Source of the DNA: Bradyrhizobium commune
Lineage (GTDB): Bacteria; Pseudomonadota; Alphaproteobacteria; Rhizobiales; Xanthobacteraceae
Length of the DNA stretch: 64,000 bases
Direction of reading: 5' to 3'
NCBI RefSeq assembly: GCF_015624505.1
Contig: NZ_CP061379.1
Span: forward strand, 6,510,001 to 6,574,000
The notes below the pieces were generated by a model, which saw only the letters and a list, made by a program, of their open reading frames with translations, was not told where the DNA came from and searched no databases. The translations under genes and the position numbers were made by a program. Within the stretch, counting starts at the first letter, position 1; the number at the start of each line of letters is the position of its first letter. Shown piece by piece: positions 55,569-64,000 of the stretch.

Positions 55569-56638
55569 GAGCGCGGCCTTCCGTCAGTGCGGACGATGCG
55601 CACGCGCCGCTCGCTGTCCTTGTCACCCAGACGCAATTCGGCGGCCGCGAACAGGCGATCGACGATGTAGTAGTTGCGGTTCGCCCGGTAGTTGACCAGC
55701 TCGGAGCCCCCGGCCGGACCGATGACAAACAGCGGCGGCATTTCGCCCTGCGCGATCCCGCTGGGAAACTCGATGTAGACCTTGTTTCCGTCATCGAAGG
55801 CGCGCAGCGGCCGCCAGGCCGGATCATCGCCCTCGATCGCGTAGCGGAAGTTGATCGAGCCGAGATCGACGCCGGCCGCGATTGGCGTGGCGGCCTCAGC
55901 CGTTGCGTTCTGTCGCCGAAGAGCGATGAGCTGGTCCTCGGGGTACTGCCAGGAGACCGAGGCCATGTAGGTCTTCTCCGTCGAGCGCAGCTCAAGCAGG
56001 TAGGTCCGCCGGTCGGTGTTGATGACGAGATTGGTGATCAATTCCGGCCGCGTCGGCTTGGCCAGGATATGGATCTTCCTGGTCGCGCCCGCGCCGCTCT
56101 CGGTATCGCCGATGATCCAGCGCACGGTGTCGCCGGAGGCGACCGGACCGGATCCGACGAGTTGCTCGCCGTCCTGCAGAGCGATGTCCGTAATCTGGCC
56201 GGGCGCCGTATAGACCTGGTAGAGGGCTCCGCCGGAGAAGGGATAGACCTGGACCGCGTTGATGAAGCCGTTGCGGACCGGCTGCACCCGTGCGGCGGCG
56301 TTGGCCTGTTTGACGCGAACCTTGGGATCGGCGGCTTCGGGGACGTGTTTGCCCGCGGCGAGGGGTTTCAACTGCCCGGGCAGCGGCAGGAGCTTCGGCA
56401 ATTCAACGATCTTGACGGGAGCCGGCGGATCGACGGTGAGCGTCGCCGGCTCCGCGCTATCGTAGTTGATGTCGGGCGGGATGAAATTGTGCGCGCAGCC
56501 GCCAAGCGCCGGGACGAATATCAGCAAAGCCGCAAGTACGGATTTACGGAAGTACGTATCGCTATCTTTCCGGCTTTGATGAACGATGGAGAAGCGTGAA
56601 GCCGGACCGCCGGCTTTGGAGAACATCGGCGGGGTCAT
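55559..56638 (-). CDS. trbG: conjugal transfer protein TrbG
   Basis: The 359-residue VirB9-family protein has a lipoprotein-like signal (AALLIFVPALGGCAHN, lipobox LGGC) and the VirB9 core: TAPGQITDIALQDGEQLVG, WIIGDTESG, LITNLVINTDRRTYLLELRS. It is part of the outer-membrane complex with TrbI. It starts at ATG 56638, overlapping the trbF stop by one base. Confidence 0.94.
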   Translation of the reverse strand: MTPPMFSKAGGPASRFSIVHQSRKDSDTYFRKSVLAALLIFVPALGGCAHNFIPPDINYDSAEPATLTVDPPAPVKIVELPKLLPLPGQLKPLAAGKHVPEAADPKVRVKQANAAARVQPVRNGFINAVQVYPFSGGALYQVYTAPGQITDIALQDGEQLVGSGPVASGDTVRWIIGDTESGAGATRKIHILAKPTRPELITNLVINTDRRTYLLELRSTEKTYMASVSWQYPEDQLIALRRQNATAEAATPIAAGVDLGSINFRYAIEGDDPAWRPLRAFDDGNKVYIEFPSGIAQGEMPPLFVIGPAGGSELVNYRANRNYYIVDRLFAAAELRLGDKDSERRVRIVRTDGRPRSWR

Positions 56639-57324
56639 TATCCCAGCTCCTTCGACCAGTTGATGGCGTTGACGTAGATGCCGAGTGGATTCTTGCGCAG
56701 CCGATCGGCGTCGGTGGGCGGCTGAATCGCGATGGTGAGTATCGCGGTCCAACGTGTGGTGCCGGCGAGCGCCCCGTCTTGATAGCGGTGCTCGACCCAG
56801 GCGATGCGGAAGCTGTCGGGCGAGGCGCGGATGACGCTGGAGACGTCGATGGCAACCTGCTGCTTGCCGAGATTGGCGAAGGGGTCATTGGCGCGGGCGT
56901 AGTCGTTCAGCGCCGCCGCGCCCGTCGTGGTCGTAAAATCATAAGCCTGCAGCCAGTTGTGCCGCACGATGATCGGGTCGGCCGGAAGTGAGCGCACGAT
57001 CTCGATGAAGTGGGCGAGATACCAGGCAATCTGCGGGTCGTTCGGCCGGTAGTCGGCCACAGCGGGCGCTATCGCTTGCGCCTCGCCGAACTTGTCGACC
57101 TGCACCACCCAGGGAACGACGGTGCCGTGCGTCGATTGCCAGACGAGCCCGCCGGCGAGGCCGCAGCTAAGGATCAGCGAACCGAAGGCCATCAGCCGCC
57201 AGTTCTTCGCCTGCACGCGAGCGGAGCCAATACGGTCGTCCCAAACTTGCGCGGCGCGCTGATATGGGGTTGCAGGTTCGGGCATGCGGCCGTAGCGGAC
57301 CGACGACCGGCGGAAGATCGACAT
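56638..57324 (-). CDS. trbF: conjugal transfer protein TrbF
   Basis: The 228-residue VirB8-family protein has one N-terminal membrane helix (LMAFGSLILSCGLAGGLVWQ) and a periplasmic domain with VPWVVQVDKFGEAQAI and YQDGALAGTTRWTAILTIAIQPP. The end is DRLRKNPLGIYVNAINWSKELG, the common TrbF ending. It nucleates the channel. ATG 57324. Confidence 0.94.
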   Translation of the reverse strand: MSIFRRSSVRYGRMPEPATPYQRAAQVWDDRIGSARVQAKNWRLMAFGSLILSCGLAGGLVWQSTHGTVVPWVVQVDKFGEAQAIAPAVADYRPNDPQIAWYLAHFIEIVRSLPADPIIVRHNWLQAYDFTTTTGAAALNDYARANDPFANLGKQQVAIDVSSVIRASPDSFRIAWVEHRYQDGALAGTTRWTAILTIAIQPPTDADRLRKNPLGIYVNAINWSKELG

Positions 57325-57327
57325 TGG

Positions 57328-58689
57328 TTATTCTCCTTGCCTGAGATCGACGGCATGGCCGCCGCCATGGCTGTCACCGGATTTGAGGGCTTGCGCCGCG
57401 GTCTGCGCGCCGTGGACCATCGTCTGGTTGCGCTTCACGCGGTCGGCCCAGGCGGGCGGACCGCTCTCGCTCGCCGCCTGAGACGCGGCTCCATCGTTTG
57501 CGACCCCGCCACCCTCAACCGTTCCCATGGTCGAGGAGCCACCCGTGTTTGCGAAACTGGCGCGGGCGCCGGCGGCAAAACTCTCGTTCATGGCGCCGGC
57601 GGCTTGCGCAGCGGCGCGTCTGACGGGAGCTGCAACAGCGCCGGCCGCCGCGCGGCCCGCACCGCCGAGACCGGACGCGACGCCGCCAGCACCGGACCGA
57701 CCGGCTGATGCGAGGCTGTAGGCCGACGACATGCCGCCCGCCATCGCCGCACCACCGCGCGCGGCGGCCGCAGCACCAGAGGCAGCAGTCATCGCTCCCC
57801 GCCCCGCGAGACCGAGCGCCGCGCCGCCCGCCATCGCCGTGCCGGCGACGGCGAGGCCGGTGCCGACCACAGCACCCGCGCCCAGCTGCGGTGCGCCGGA
57901 TACAAGACCGGTGGCGATGCCGGGCCCGAATATGCCGAGGCCGAGCATGGCGAGTGCGGCGAGCACCACAGAGAGCGCCTGCTCGATGGTCGGTTGGCCG
58001 CCGCCATAGGCTGTGGTGAACTGGGAGAACAGCCCGGTGCCGATGCCGACGATGACAGCGAGCACCATCACCTTGATGCCGGAGGCGACGACGTTGCCCA
58101 GCACCTTTTCCGCGAGGAAGGCCGTCTTGTTGAAGAGGGCGAATGGAATGAGGATGAAGCCGGCGAGCGTCGTCAGCTTGAACTCGAGCAGCGTGACGAA
58201 CAGCTGCACCGCCAGAATGAAGAAGGCGATCAGCACCAGGAGCCAGGACACCATCAGCACGGCAATCTGGACGAAGTTTGCAAAGAAGCTGGTGAAGCCC
58301 ATCATCTGGCTTGCGGCGTCGAGCAGCGGTTGGCCGGCGTCGAGCCCGACCTGCGCCAGCCGGCCGGGCCGCAGGAAATCTGCTGTCGAGATCGACGAGC
58401 CGCCGGCCTTCAGGCCGAGGCCGGCGAAACTGTTGAAGATGACGCCTGAGAGATTGTTGAAGTTGGTGATGATGAAGGCAAAGAACCCGATGTAGAGCGT
58501 CTTCTTGACCAGCCGCTGCAGGATGTCCTCGTCTGCGCCCCACGCCCAGAACAGGCCGGCCAACGTGATGTCGATGACGATCAACGTCGACGACAGATAG
58601 GTGACCTCGCCTTTGATCAGGCCGAAACCTGAATCGATGTAGGTGGTGAAGGTATTGAGGAAGGTGTCGATGACGCCGACATTGTTCAT
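57328..58689 (-). CDS. trbL: P-type conjugative transfer protein TrbL
   Basis: The 453-residue polytopic inner-membrane protein (VirB6 family) has about six membrane helices in the first 270 residues (for example VIDITLAGLFWAWGADEDIL and VLMVSWLLVLIAFFILAVQL). A Gly/Ala-rich C-terminal half follows, as expected for TrbL. The C-terminal 180 residues are low-complexity. It overlaps trbK by four bases. Confidence 0.93.
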   Translation of the reverse strand: MNNVGVIDTFLNTFTTYIDSGFGLIKGEVTYLSSTLIVIDITLAGLFWAWGADEDILQRLVKKTLYIGFFAFIITNFNNLSGVIFNSFAGLGLKAGGSSISTADFLRPGRLAQVGLDAGQPLLDAASQMMGFTSFFANFVQIAVLMVSWLLVLIAFFILAVQLFVTLLEFKLTTLAGFILIPFALFNKTAFLAEKVLGNVVASGIKVMVLAVIVGIGTGLFSQFTTAYGGGQPTIEQALSVVLAALAMLGLGIFGPGIATGLVSGAPQLGAGAVVGTGLAVAGTAMAGGAALGLAGRGAMTAASGAAAAARGGAAMAGGMSSAYSLASAGRSGAGGVASGLGGAGRAAAGAVAAPVRRAAAQAAGAMNESFAAGARASFANTGGSSTMGTVEGGGVANDGAASQAASESGPPAWADRVKRNQTMVHGAQTAAQALKSGDSHGGGHAVDLRQGE

Positions 58690-59009
58690 GGCCGCTTGTC
58701 TCCCTCCGTCGCGTTCGCAGGCGGAGTGGCCGGCGCGGCCTGCGGCGACAACGGCCGCGCCGGCCTGCCGAAGAAGCGCGCGCGGTTCTCCTCCCAGACC
58801 GCCTGGCAGTGCGGATCTTCGGCATCCTCGGGGCCAAGCGCGCGGCAGCGGCGCAGCTCGGCCGACAGATCATCGGGCGCTGAGACGGCAGGGGCATCAG
58901 TAATGAGCCGCGGCACGGGACGCCGATGGATGAAGGACAGAATGGCCATGAAGACGGCCAGCAGAACGACCATCGCGGCGGCGCGCCAAAAATCAGAGCG
59001 ATCCATCAT
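58686..59009 (-). CDS. trbK: TrbK-type (entry-exclusion-like) protein
   Basis: The 107-residue protein with one membrane helix (AAAMVVLLAVFMAILSFIHR, residues 9-28) carries in its C-terminal part RRCRALGPEDAEDPHCQAVW, the motif of the alternative TrbK family. TrbK proteins block entry of the same plasmid or element. ATG 59009 (or 59006) follows trbJ by 7 bases. Confidence 0.8.
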   Translation of the reverse strand: MMDRSDFWRAAAMVVLLAVFMAILSFIHRRPVPRLITDAPAVSAPDDLSAELRRCRALGPEDAEDPHCQAVWEENRARFFGRPARPLSPQAAPATPPANATEGDKRP

Positions 59010-59016
59010 GCGCGCC

Positions 59017-59775
59017 TCAGTGGCCGCCGAACATGGTGACGTTGCCGGGCTGGTAGCCGCTGCGCGTCGAGAAGATCTTGTACTGCTGCTGGCCCTGCGA
59101 CTCGGTCGCCGTCGCGCGCGCCTGCTCCAGTGCGTCCGCGCGCCCCTTCGCAGCGAGCACTGCGACAAGATCGGAGAGCTGCTGGGATTGCAGGGCGAGG
59201 AGCTGGTTGCCGGCCTGGGCGGCCTGAAGGGCGCCGCTTGCCGACTGGCTGGCGGTGACCAACGAACTCATGGCGCCGGAGTTGGTCGAGATATTGCCGA
59301 CGACGCCGGCCTGCACCTTCAGCGAATCCTCGAAGGCGCCCACCGAATTCTGCCAACGACTTTGAGCCGCGGCAACCATTGTCGCATTGGACCCCGTAGC
59401 CGCCGCCGTGCCGTAGACGCTCGAGTACGCCGTCTGGATGCGTTCGACGTTGAAGGCGATGTTCTGGGCCTGGCTCAGCAGCGACTGGGTCCGGGCGACC
59501 TGCGCCTGAAGCTGGGTCAGCGTCGACAACGGCAGGTTGGCGAGGTTCTTTCCCTGGTTCAGCAGGCTCTGGGCCTGATTGGTCAGCATCTGGATCTGAT
59601 TGTTGATCTGCTGCAGCTCGCGCGCCGCAGTCAGCACGTTCTGGCTGAAGTTGGTGGGGTCGTAGACGATCCACTGCGCGAAGGCTCGCGTCGTCACAGG
59701 CGGCGAGATCGACAAAGCGAGCGAGAGAGCGGTTGCGGTGATCAAGGCTGCGCGCCGCGTCTTAAGGGCGGTCAT
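59017..59775 (-). CDS. trbJ: P-type conjugative transfer protein TrbJ
   Basis: The 252-residue secreted protein has a Sec signal (AALITATALSLALSISPPVTTRAFA) and a coiled-coil VirB5-like body (NFSQNVLTAARELQQINNQI and MLTNQAQSLLNQGKNLANLP). It is the minor pilus/tip component. Start ATG 59775 overlaps the trbE stop (ATGA). Confidence 0.93.
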   Translation of the reverse strand: MTALKTRRAALITATALSLALSISPPVTTRAFAQWIVYDPTNFSQNVLTAARELQQINNQIQMLTNQAQSLLNQGKNLANLPLSTLTQLQAQVARTQSLLSQAQNIAFNVERIQTAYSSVYGTAAATGSNATMVAAAQSRWQNSVGAFEDSLKVQAGVVGNISTNSGAMSSLVTASQSASGALQAAQAGNQLLALQSQQLSDLVAVLAAKGRADALEQARATATESQGQQQYKIFSTRSGYQPGNVTMFGGH

Positions 59776-62210
59776 GATGGCACCTCCAGGTTTGTCAGGT
59801 CAGGGATGAGATCGGCGGCCCAGAGCAGCTCGTGATCGGCGAGCCAGGTGGGCGTGAAGTCGTCGCGGCCGTGCTCGGCGAGCAGCCGTTCGATTGCGGC
59901 ATGGTCGGCCTTGGAGGACGCGGCGCAGAAAGCGAGCGCGACCGGCCCGAGGCCCAGCTCGAAAAGCCGATTGCCACGGCGGGATTGACAGTAATAGTCC
60001 CGCTTCGGCGTCGCGCGCGCGATGATCTCGATCTGGCGGTCGTTCAAACCGAACCGCTGGTAGATGGCGGTGATCTGCGGTTCGATCGCGCGCTCGTTCG
60101 GCAGGAAGATGCGCGTCGGGCAGCTCTCGACGATCGCCGGCGCAATGTTGCTGCCGTCGATGTCGGAGAGGGATTGGGTTGCGAAGACGACGGACGCATT
60201 CTTCTTCCGTAGCGTCTTCAGCCACTCCCTCAGCTGTTGCGCAAAGGCCGGATCGTCGAGGACGAGCCAACCCTCGTCGATGATGAGAAGGGTCGGCCGG
60301 CCATCGAGCCGTCCCTCGATACGATGGAAGAGGTAGGTGAGGACGGCGGGTGCTGCTCCAGCGCCAATCAAGCCCTCGGTCTCGAACGCCTGCACCGACG
60401 CGAAGCCGAGTTGCTCGGCCTCGGCGTCGAGCAGGCGGCCGGAGGGGCCGCCGACACAATAGGGTTGCAGCGCCTGCTTGAGCGCGGTTGATTGCAACAG
60501 GACCGTCAAGCCGGTGATCGTGCGTTCCTCGACCGGCGAGGAAGCCAGCGAGGTCAACGCCGACCAGACGTGCTCCTTCGCGGTCGGATCGATGGTGACG
60601 CCTTCCTTGGCAAGGATCGCGCTCACCCATTCGGCAGCCCAGGCGCGCTCCGCCGCATCGCCGATGCGTGCGAGTGGTTGAAGGGAGACGGAATCCTCCG
60701 CACTGTTCGACAGGCTTCCGCCGAGGTCGTGCCAGTCACCGCCCATGGCAAGCGCAGCTGTGCGGATGGAGCCGCCGAAATCGAAGGCGAAGATCTGGCT
60801 CTTCCGGTAGCGCCGGAACTGGATCGCCATCAGCGCCAGCAGCACGGACTTGCCGGCGCCGGTCGGGCCGACGATCAGGGTGTGGCCGACGTCGCCGACA
60901 TGCAGCGAGAAGCGGAACGGCGTCGAGCCTTCGGTCTTGCCGAAGAACAGCGGGGCGCTGCGGAAATGCTCATCGCGGTCCGGGCCGGCCCAGACCGCCG
61001 AAAGCGGAATCATGTGGGCCAGGTTCAATGTCGAGAGTGGCGGCTGGCGGACGTTGGCGTAGGCGTGCCCCGGCAGAGAGCCAAGCCAGGCTTCGAGCGC
61101 ATTCACCCCTTCCGGCATGCAGGTGAAGTCGCGCCCCTGGATCACCTTCTCGACCAGGCGAAGCTTCTCAGCGGCAAGACCTGCGTCCTCGTCCCAGACG
61201 GTGACGGTCGCGGTGACGTAGGCCTGGCCGACGTCGTCGGTGCCAAGTTCCTGCAAGGCAAGATCGGCGTCGGCGGCCTTGTTCGCCGCATCACTATCGA
61301 CCAGTGTCGAGGCCTCGTTGGTCATGACCTCCTTGACGATGGCGGCGATCGACTTTCGCTTGGCGAACCACTGCCGGCGGATCTTGGTCAGCAATTTCAC
61401 CGCCTCGGTCTTGTCGAGGAGGATCGCGCGGGTCGACCAGCGATAGGGAAAGGCGAGCCGGTTCAGCTCGTCGAGAATTCCGGGATGGGTTGCGGTCGGA
61501 AAGCCGACCACGGTGAGCGTGCGAAGGTGATGGTTGCCGAGGCGCGGCTCGAGGCCGCCGGCGAGCGGCTCATCTGCGAGCAACGCGTCGAGATGCATCG
61601 GCGTCTCGGGGACGCGTACGCGCTGTTGCCGGGTCGAGATGGTCGAATGCAGGTAGGTCAGCGTCTCGCCGTCGTCGAGCCACGCCACCTCGGGCATGAA
61701 CCCTTCGACCAGTTGCAGGACGCGGTTGGTGCGATCGACGAAGCCACGCAGCAGCTCGTGAGGATCGACGCCGCGCTGCGCACGGCCCTCATAGAGCCAG
61801 GCTTCAACGCGCGATGCGTCCTCGGCCGGCGGGAGCCAGACGAAGGTGAGGTAATAGCGGCTCTCGAAATGCGCACCGGCCTCCTCGAAAGCGTCCTGCC
61901 GCTCCAGATCGACCAGCGCTGATGCGGCGTCAGGAAAACTGTTGTGCGGATAGGTCTGGGCGGCGAGGCGCTGGGCTTCGACGAAGATCGCCCAGCCCGA
62001 GCCGAGACGGCGCAGCGCGTTGTTGAGGCGGGCCGTCACGCCGACGAGCTCGGCAGGCGTCGCGCTGTCGAGATCCGGACCACGGAAGCGCGCGGTGCGC
62101 TGGAACGCCCCGTCCTTGTTGAGGACGACGCCTTGCGCGACCAAAGCGGCCCAAGGCAGGAAGTCGGCCAGACCGGCGGGCCGGTTGCTGTATTCGGCGA
62201 GGTTCAGCAT
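59772..62210 (-). CDS. trbE: conjugal transfer ATPase TrbE
   Basis: The 812-residue VirB4-family ATPase has an N-terminal CagE/TrbE domain (LTYLHSTISTRQQRV) and a C-terminal ATPase. Walker A is IVGPTGAGKSVLLALM (about residue 445); Walker B is TLLIIDEGWLVLDD (about 620); TLRKKNASVVFATQSLSDI follows. It drives pilus assembly and substrate transfer. I chose ATG 62210 (MLNLAEYSN), 7 bases after trbD. Confidence 0.95.
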   Translation of the reverse strand: MLNLAEYSNRPAGLADFLPWAALVAQGVVLNKDGAFQRTARFRGPDLDSATPAELVGVTARLNNALRRLGSGWAIFVEAQRLAAQTYPHNSFPDAASALVDLERQDAFEEAGAHFESRYYLTFVWLPPAEDASRVEAWLYEGRAQRGVDPHELLRGFVDRTNRVLQLVEGFMPEVAWLDDGETLTYLHSTISTRQQRVRVPETPMHLDALLADEPLAGGLEPRLGNHHLRTLTVVGFPTATHPGILDELNRLAFPYRWSTRAILLDKTEAVKLLTKIRRQWFAKRKSIAAIVKEVMTNEASTLVDSDAANKAADADLALQELGTDDVGQAYVTATVTVWDEDAGLAAEKLRLVEKVIQGRDFTCMPEGVNALEAWLGSLPGHAYANVRQPPLSTLNLAHMIPLSAVWAGPDRDEHFRSAPLFFGKTEGSTPFRFSLHVGDVGHTLIVGPTGAGKSVLLALMAIQFRRYRKSQIFAFDFGGSIRTAALAMGGDWHDLGGSLSNSAEDSVSLQPLARIGDAAERAWAAEWVSAILAKEGVTIDPTAKEHVWSALTSLASSPVEERTITGLTVLLQSTALKQALQPYCVGGPSGRLLDAEAEQLGFASVQAFETEGLIGAGAAPAVLTYLFHRIEGRLDGRPTLLIIDEGWLVLDDPAFAQQLREWLKTLRKKNASVVFATQSLSDIDGSNIAPAIVESCPTRIFLPNERAIEPQITAIYQRFGLNDRQIEIIARATPKRDYYCQSRRGNRLFELGLGPVALAFCAASSKADHAAIERLLAEHGRDDFTPTWLADHELLWAADLIPDLTNLEVPS

Positions 62211-62217
62211 GGAAGCC

Positions 62218-62493
62218 TCACACGCCGAGATAGGATGGATAGCGGAGGTGGCGTCGAACGACGTCCACGAACTGCGGGTCGCGCTTGGCCGCCCAGACGG
62301 CGGCGGCATGGCCCACGGCCCACATCAGTACGCCGGGAATCCAGAGGCGGAGGCCGAGCGCGATAGCGGCCGCCAACGTCCCGTTGGCGATCGCAACCGT
62401 GCGGGGCGCGCCACCCATGAGGATCGCCTCGGTCAGCGCGCGATGGACCGGCGCAAAGAAGCCCGGCACTTCCGGATCGACGACAGCGGCCAT
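62218..62493 (-). CDS. trbD: conjugal transfer protein TrbD
   Basis: The 91-residue VirB3-family membrane protein has the VirB3 opening VPGFFAPVHRALTEAILMGGAPR and a hydrophobic pair (VAIANGTLAAAIALGL, WIPGVLMWAVGHAAAVW). The end RDPQFVDVVRRHLRYPSYLGV is typical. ATG 62493 overlaps the trbC stop by one base. Confidence 0.93.
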   Translation of the reverse strand: MAAVVDPEVPGFFAPVHRALTEAILMGGAPRTVAIANGTLAAAIALGLRLWIPGVLMWAVGHAAAVWAAKRDPQFVDVVRRHLRYPSYLGV

Positions 62494-62834
62494 CACACCA
62501 GCGCTCCGCCGGAGAAGGAGAAGAAGGTCAGGAAGAAGCTCGACGCGGCGAAGGCGATCGACAGACCGAAGACGATCTGGATCAGCCGGCGGAAGCCGCC
62601 GGAACTATCGCCGAACGCGAGCGTCAGGCCGGTCACGGTGATGATGATGACCGACATGATCTTGGCGACCGGACCTTGCACCGACTCCAGGATCTGATTG
62701 AGCGGCGTCTCCCACGGCATCGAGGCGCCGGAGGCGTGGGCCGCGGGCGCGAACGCGACGGAGATCAAGGCAATCGCCGTGAGGTCGGCGAAGCGGCGGC
62801 GAGCGTGACGGATCGCGGAAGGGAACTGAATCAT
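62493..62834 (-). CDS. trbC: conjugal transfer pilin TrbC
   Basis: The 113-residue prepilin (VirB2 family) has a signal region ending near APAAHASG, then MPWETPLNQILESVQGPVAK, and two membrane helices (IMSVIIITVTGLTLAFG and IVFGLSIAFAASSFFLTFF). TrbC pilin is processed and, in some systems, circularised. ATG 62834 overlaps the trbB stop (ATGA). Confidence 0.93.
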   Translation of the reverse strand: MIQFPSAIRHARRRFADLTAIALISVAFAPAAHASGASMPWETPLNQILESVQGPVAKIMSVIIITVTGLTLAFGDSSGGFRRLIQIVFGLSIAFAASSFFLTFFSFSGGALV

Positions 62835-63829
62835 GATAAGTCCTTGGGAAGCGAGGATTGGCCGTCCGCCCTGGCCGACTGGACGCAGTAATCGCCGGTG
62901 GCGGGATCGAGGCCGGCGACGAGAGCAAGTTCGGCGAGGCGGCGTTCGCTGCCGCGGCCGCGCAGCACCGCGACGAGATTGATGGTCTCGGCGATCAGCG
63001 CCTTGGGAACAGTGAGGACGGCTTCCTGAATGAGCTGCTCGAGGCGGCGGAGCGCACCCAGTGCGGAGCCTGCGTGAATCGTTCCAATCCCGCCGGGATG
63101 GCCCGTGCCCCAGGCCTTGAGGAGCTCCAGGGCTTCGCCGCCCCGGACCTCGCCAATCGGAATCCGGTCGGGGCGTAGACGCAAGGAGGACCGAACCAGA
63201 TCGGACAGGGATGCCACGCCATCCTTGGTGCGCAACGCGACCAGATTGGGCGCGCGGCACTGCAGCTCACGCGTATCCTCGATCAGGACCACGCGGTCGG
63301 TGGTGCCGGCGATCTCGGCCAGCAGTGCGTTTGTGAGCGTGGTCTTGCCGGTCGAGGTGCCGCCGGCGACCAGGATGTTCTTGCGGGCGGCGACGGCCTC
63401 GCGGAGCACGCCCGCCTGGGCCGCCGTCATGATACCGGCCGCCGCGTAATCATCCAGGGTGAAGACAGCGACCGCGGGCTTGCGGATCGCAAAGGCTGGC
63501 GCGGCAACGACGGGCGGGAGAAGCCCCTCGAACCTCTCCCCCGTCTCGGGAAGCTCGGCCGAGACGCGCGGCTTCTCGGCATGCACCTCGGCGCCAACAT
63601 GGTGCGCGACCAGGCGCACGATCCGCTCGCCGTCGGCGGCGGACATCGTTCGTCCGCTATCCTCCAGCCCGCCGGACAGCCGGTCGATCCAGAGCCGACC
63701 GTCGGGGTTGAGCATCACCTCGACGATCGAGGGGTCTTCGAGGAAGGTCGCGATCGCGGGGCCGAGCGCGGTGCGCAGCATGCGCGCGCCACGCGAGAAC
63801 GCTTCCGAATGGATTGAAGTGCCCGCCAC
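62831..63829 (-). CDS. trbB: P-type conjugative transfer ATPase TrbB
   Basis: The 332-residue VirB11-family ATPase has [16 protein letters not shown] near the N-terminus, Walker [20 protein letters not shown], the Asp box [35 protein letters not shown] (Walker B with the conserved Arg) and [16 protein letters not shown] (His box). The start is GTG 63829. It is the first trb gene in the window; copG/traG genes commonly found upstream would be to the right. Confidence 0.95.
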   Translation of the reverse strand: MAGTSIHSEAFSRGARMLRTALGPAIATFLEDPSIVEVMLNPDGRLWIDRLSGGLEDSGRTMSAADGERIVRLVAHHVGAEVHAEKPRVSAELPETGERFEGLLPPVVAAPAFAIRKPAVAVFTLDDYAAAGIMTAAQAGVLREAVAARKNILVAGGTSTGKTTLTNALLAEIAGTTDRVVLIEDTRELQCRAPNLVALRTKDGVASLSDLVRSSLRLRPDRIPIGEVRGGEALELLKAWGTGHPGGIGTIHAGSALGALRRLEQLIQEAVLTVPKALIAETINLVAVLRGRGSERRLAELALVAGLDPATGDYCVQSARADGQSSLPKDLS

Positions 63830-64000
63830 GATCGTCCCCCGGAGGCCGATCGCGGCAAGCGATCGGCGATGGGGACGGATAGAAAAGGCACGGAATGGGT
63901 TAGTTCAACAAGTATTCAGGTGGCGTAGGAGTGCAGCGTAGAGGAGAGAAAAAATACTTGCTACGGCGTGGGCGCACTGTGGACGCGCCGAGAGATGCAA
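63830..64000. promoter_or_regulatory. region upstream of trbB with an 8-base inverted repeat
   Basis: CAAGTATT (63909-63916) and AATACTTG (63953-63960) form an inverted repeat with a 36-base spacer about 80 bases before trbB. It could flank a promoter or operator for the trb operon. No gene is recognisable in the 170 bases to the window edge. Confidence 0.35.

Overview
The window looks like an alphaproteobacterial chromosome or integrative element, most likely Bradyrhizobium or a close relative. Reasons: GC is high (by eye), genes are tightly packed with many ATGA-type overlaps, there is a rhizobial-type porin (35742-37229), and the Trb conjugation locus has the gene order known from rhizobial integrative elements. 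I saw no rRNA, tRNA, intact insertion sequence or CRISPR array.

Layout. (1) 1-12.4 kb: the N-terminus of a class III aminotransferase (cut by the window edge), DeoR and AraC regulators, an inositol-monophosphatase-family phosphatase, two tandem APH/choline-kinase-fold kinases of identical length, an amidase, and a peptide/nickel-type ABC importer whose two ATPases are fused. (2) 13.3-22.4 kb: a ten-gene operon for a branched-chain-amino-acid-type ABC importer followed by a LamB/YcsF (PxpA-like) protein, a mini biotin carrier, a biotin carboxylase and two carboxyltransferase-like subunits (KipI/KipA, PxpB/PxpC). Together the enzyme genes resemble a urea carboxylase split into subunits plus a 5-oxoprolinase A subunit. 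(3) 22.6-32.6 kb: LysR and AraC regulators, then hydantoinase/oxoprolinase A and B and a three-subunit molybdenum hydroxylase (FAD, 2Fe-2S and Mo subunits). Regions 2 and 3 read as one catabolic locus that imports, hydroxylates and opens an N-heterocycle, lactam or cyclic imide with ATP; the substrate is unknown.

(4) 32.6-39.3 kb: a low-density, scarred region. It has an HTH plus possible nuclease-fold protein behind a nested palindrome, an IclR remnant, a recombinase-HTH-like scrap, a HEPN-like gene with an apparent one-base frameshift, a porin without a normal start codon, a HIT protein and a tail fragment of a PhnF-like regulator. (5) 39.3-53.1 kb: a carbon-phosphorus lyase locus. A PhnF-type GntR regulator and a family-1 (Ugp-like) ABC importer lie on the minus strand; phnM-G-H-I-J-K-L, a DUF1045 2H-phosphoesterase-like gene and phnN lie on the plus strand. 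PhnCDE and PhnP are absent; the importer and possibly DUF1045 take their places. (6) 53.2-63.8 kb: a LysR gene convergent with a complete trb mating-pair-formation operon (trbB-C-D-E-J-K-L-F-G-I plus DUF2274) on the minus strand. This suggests that the phosphonate genes, and perhaps more of the window, are cargo of an integrative conjugative element.
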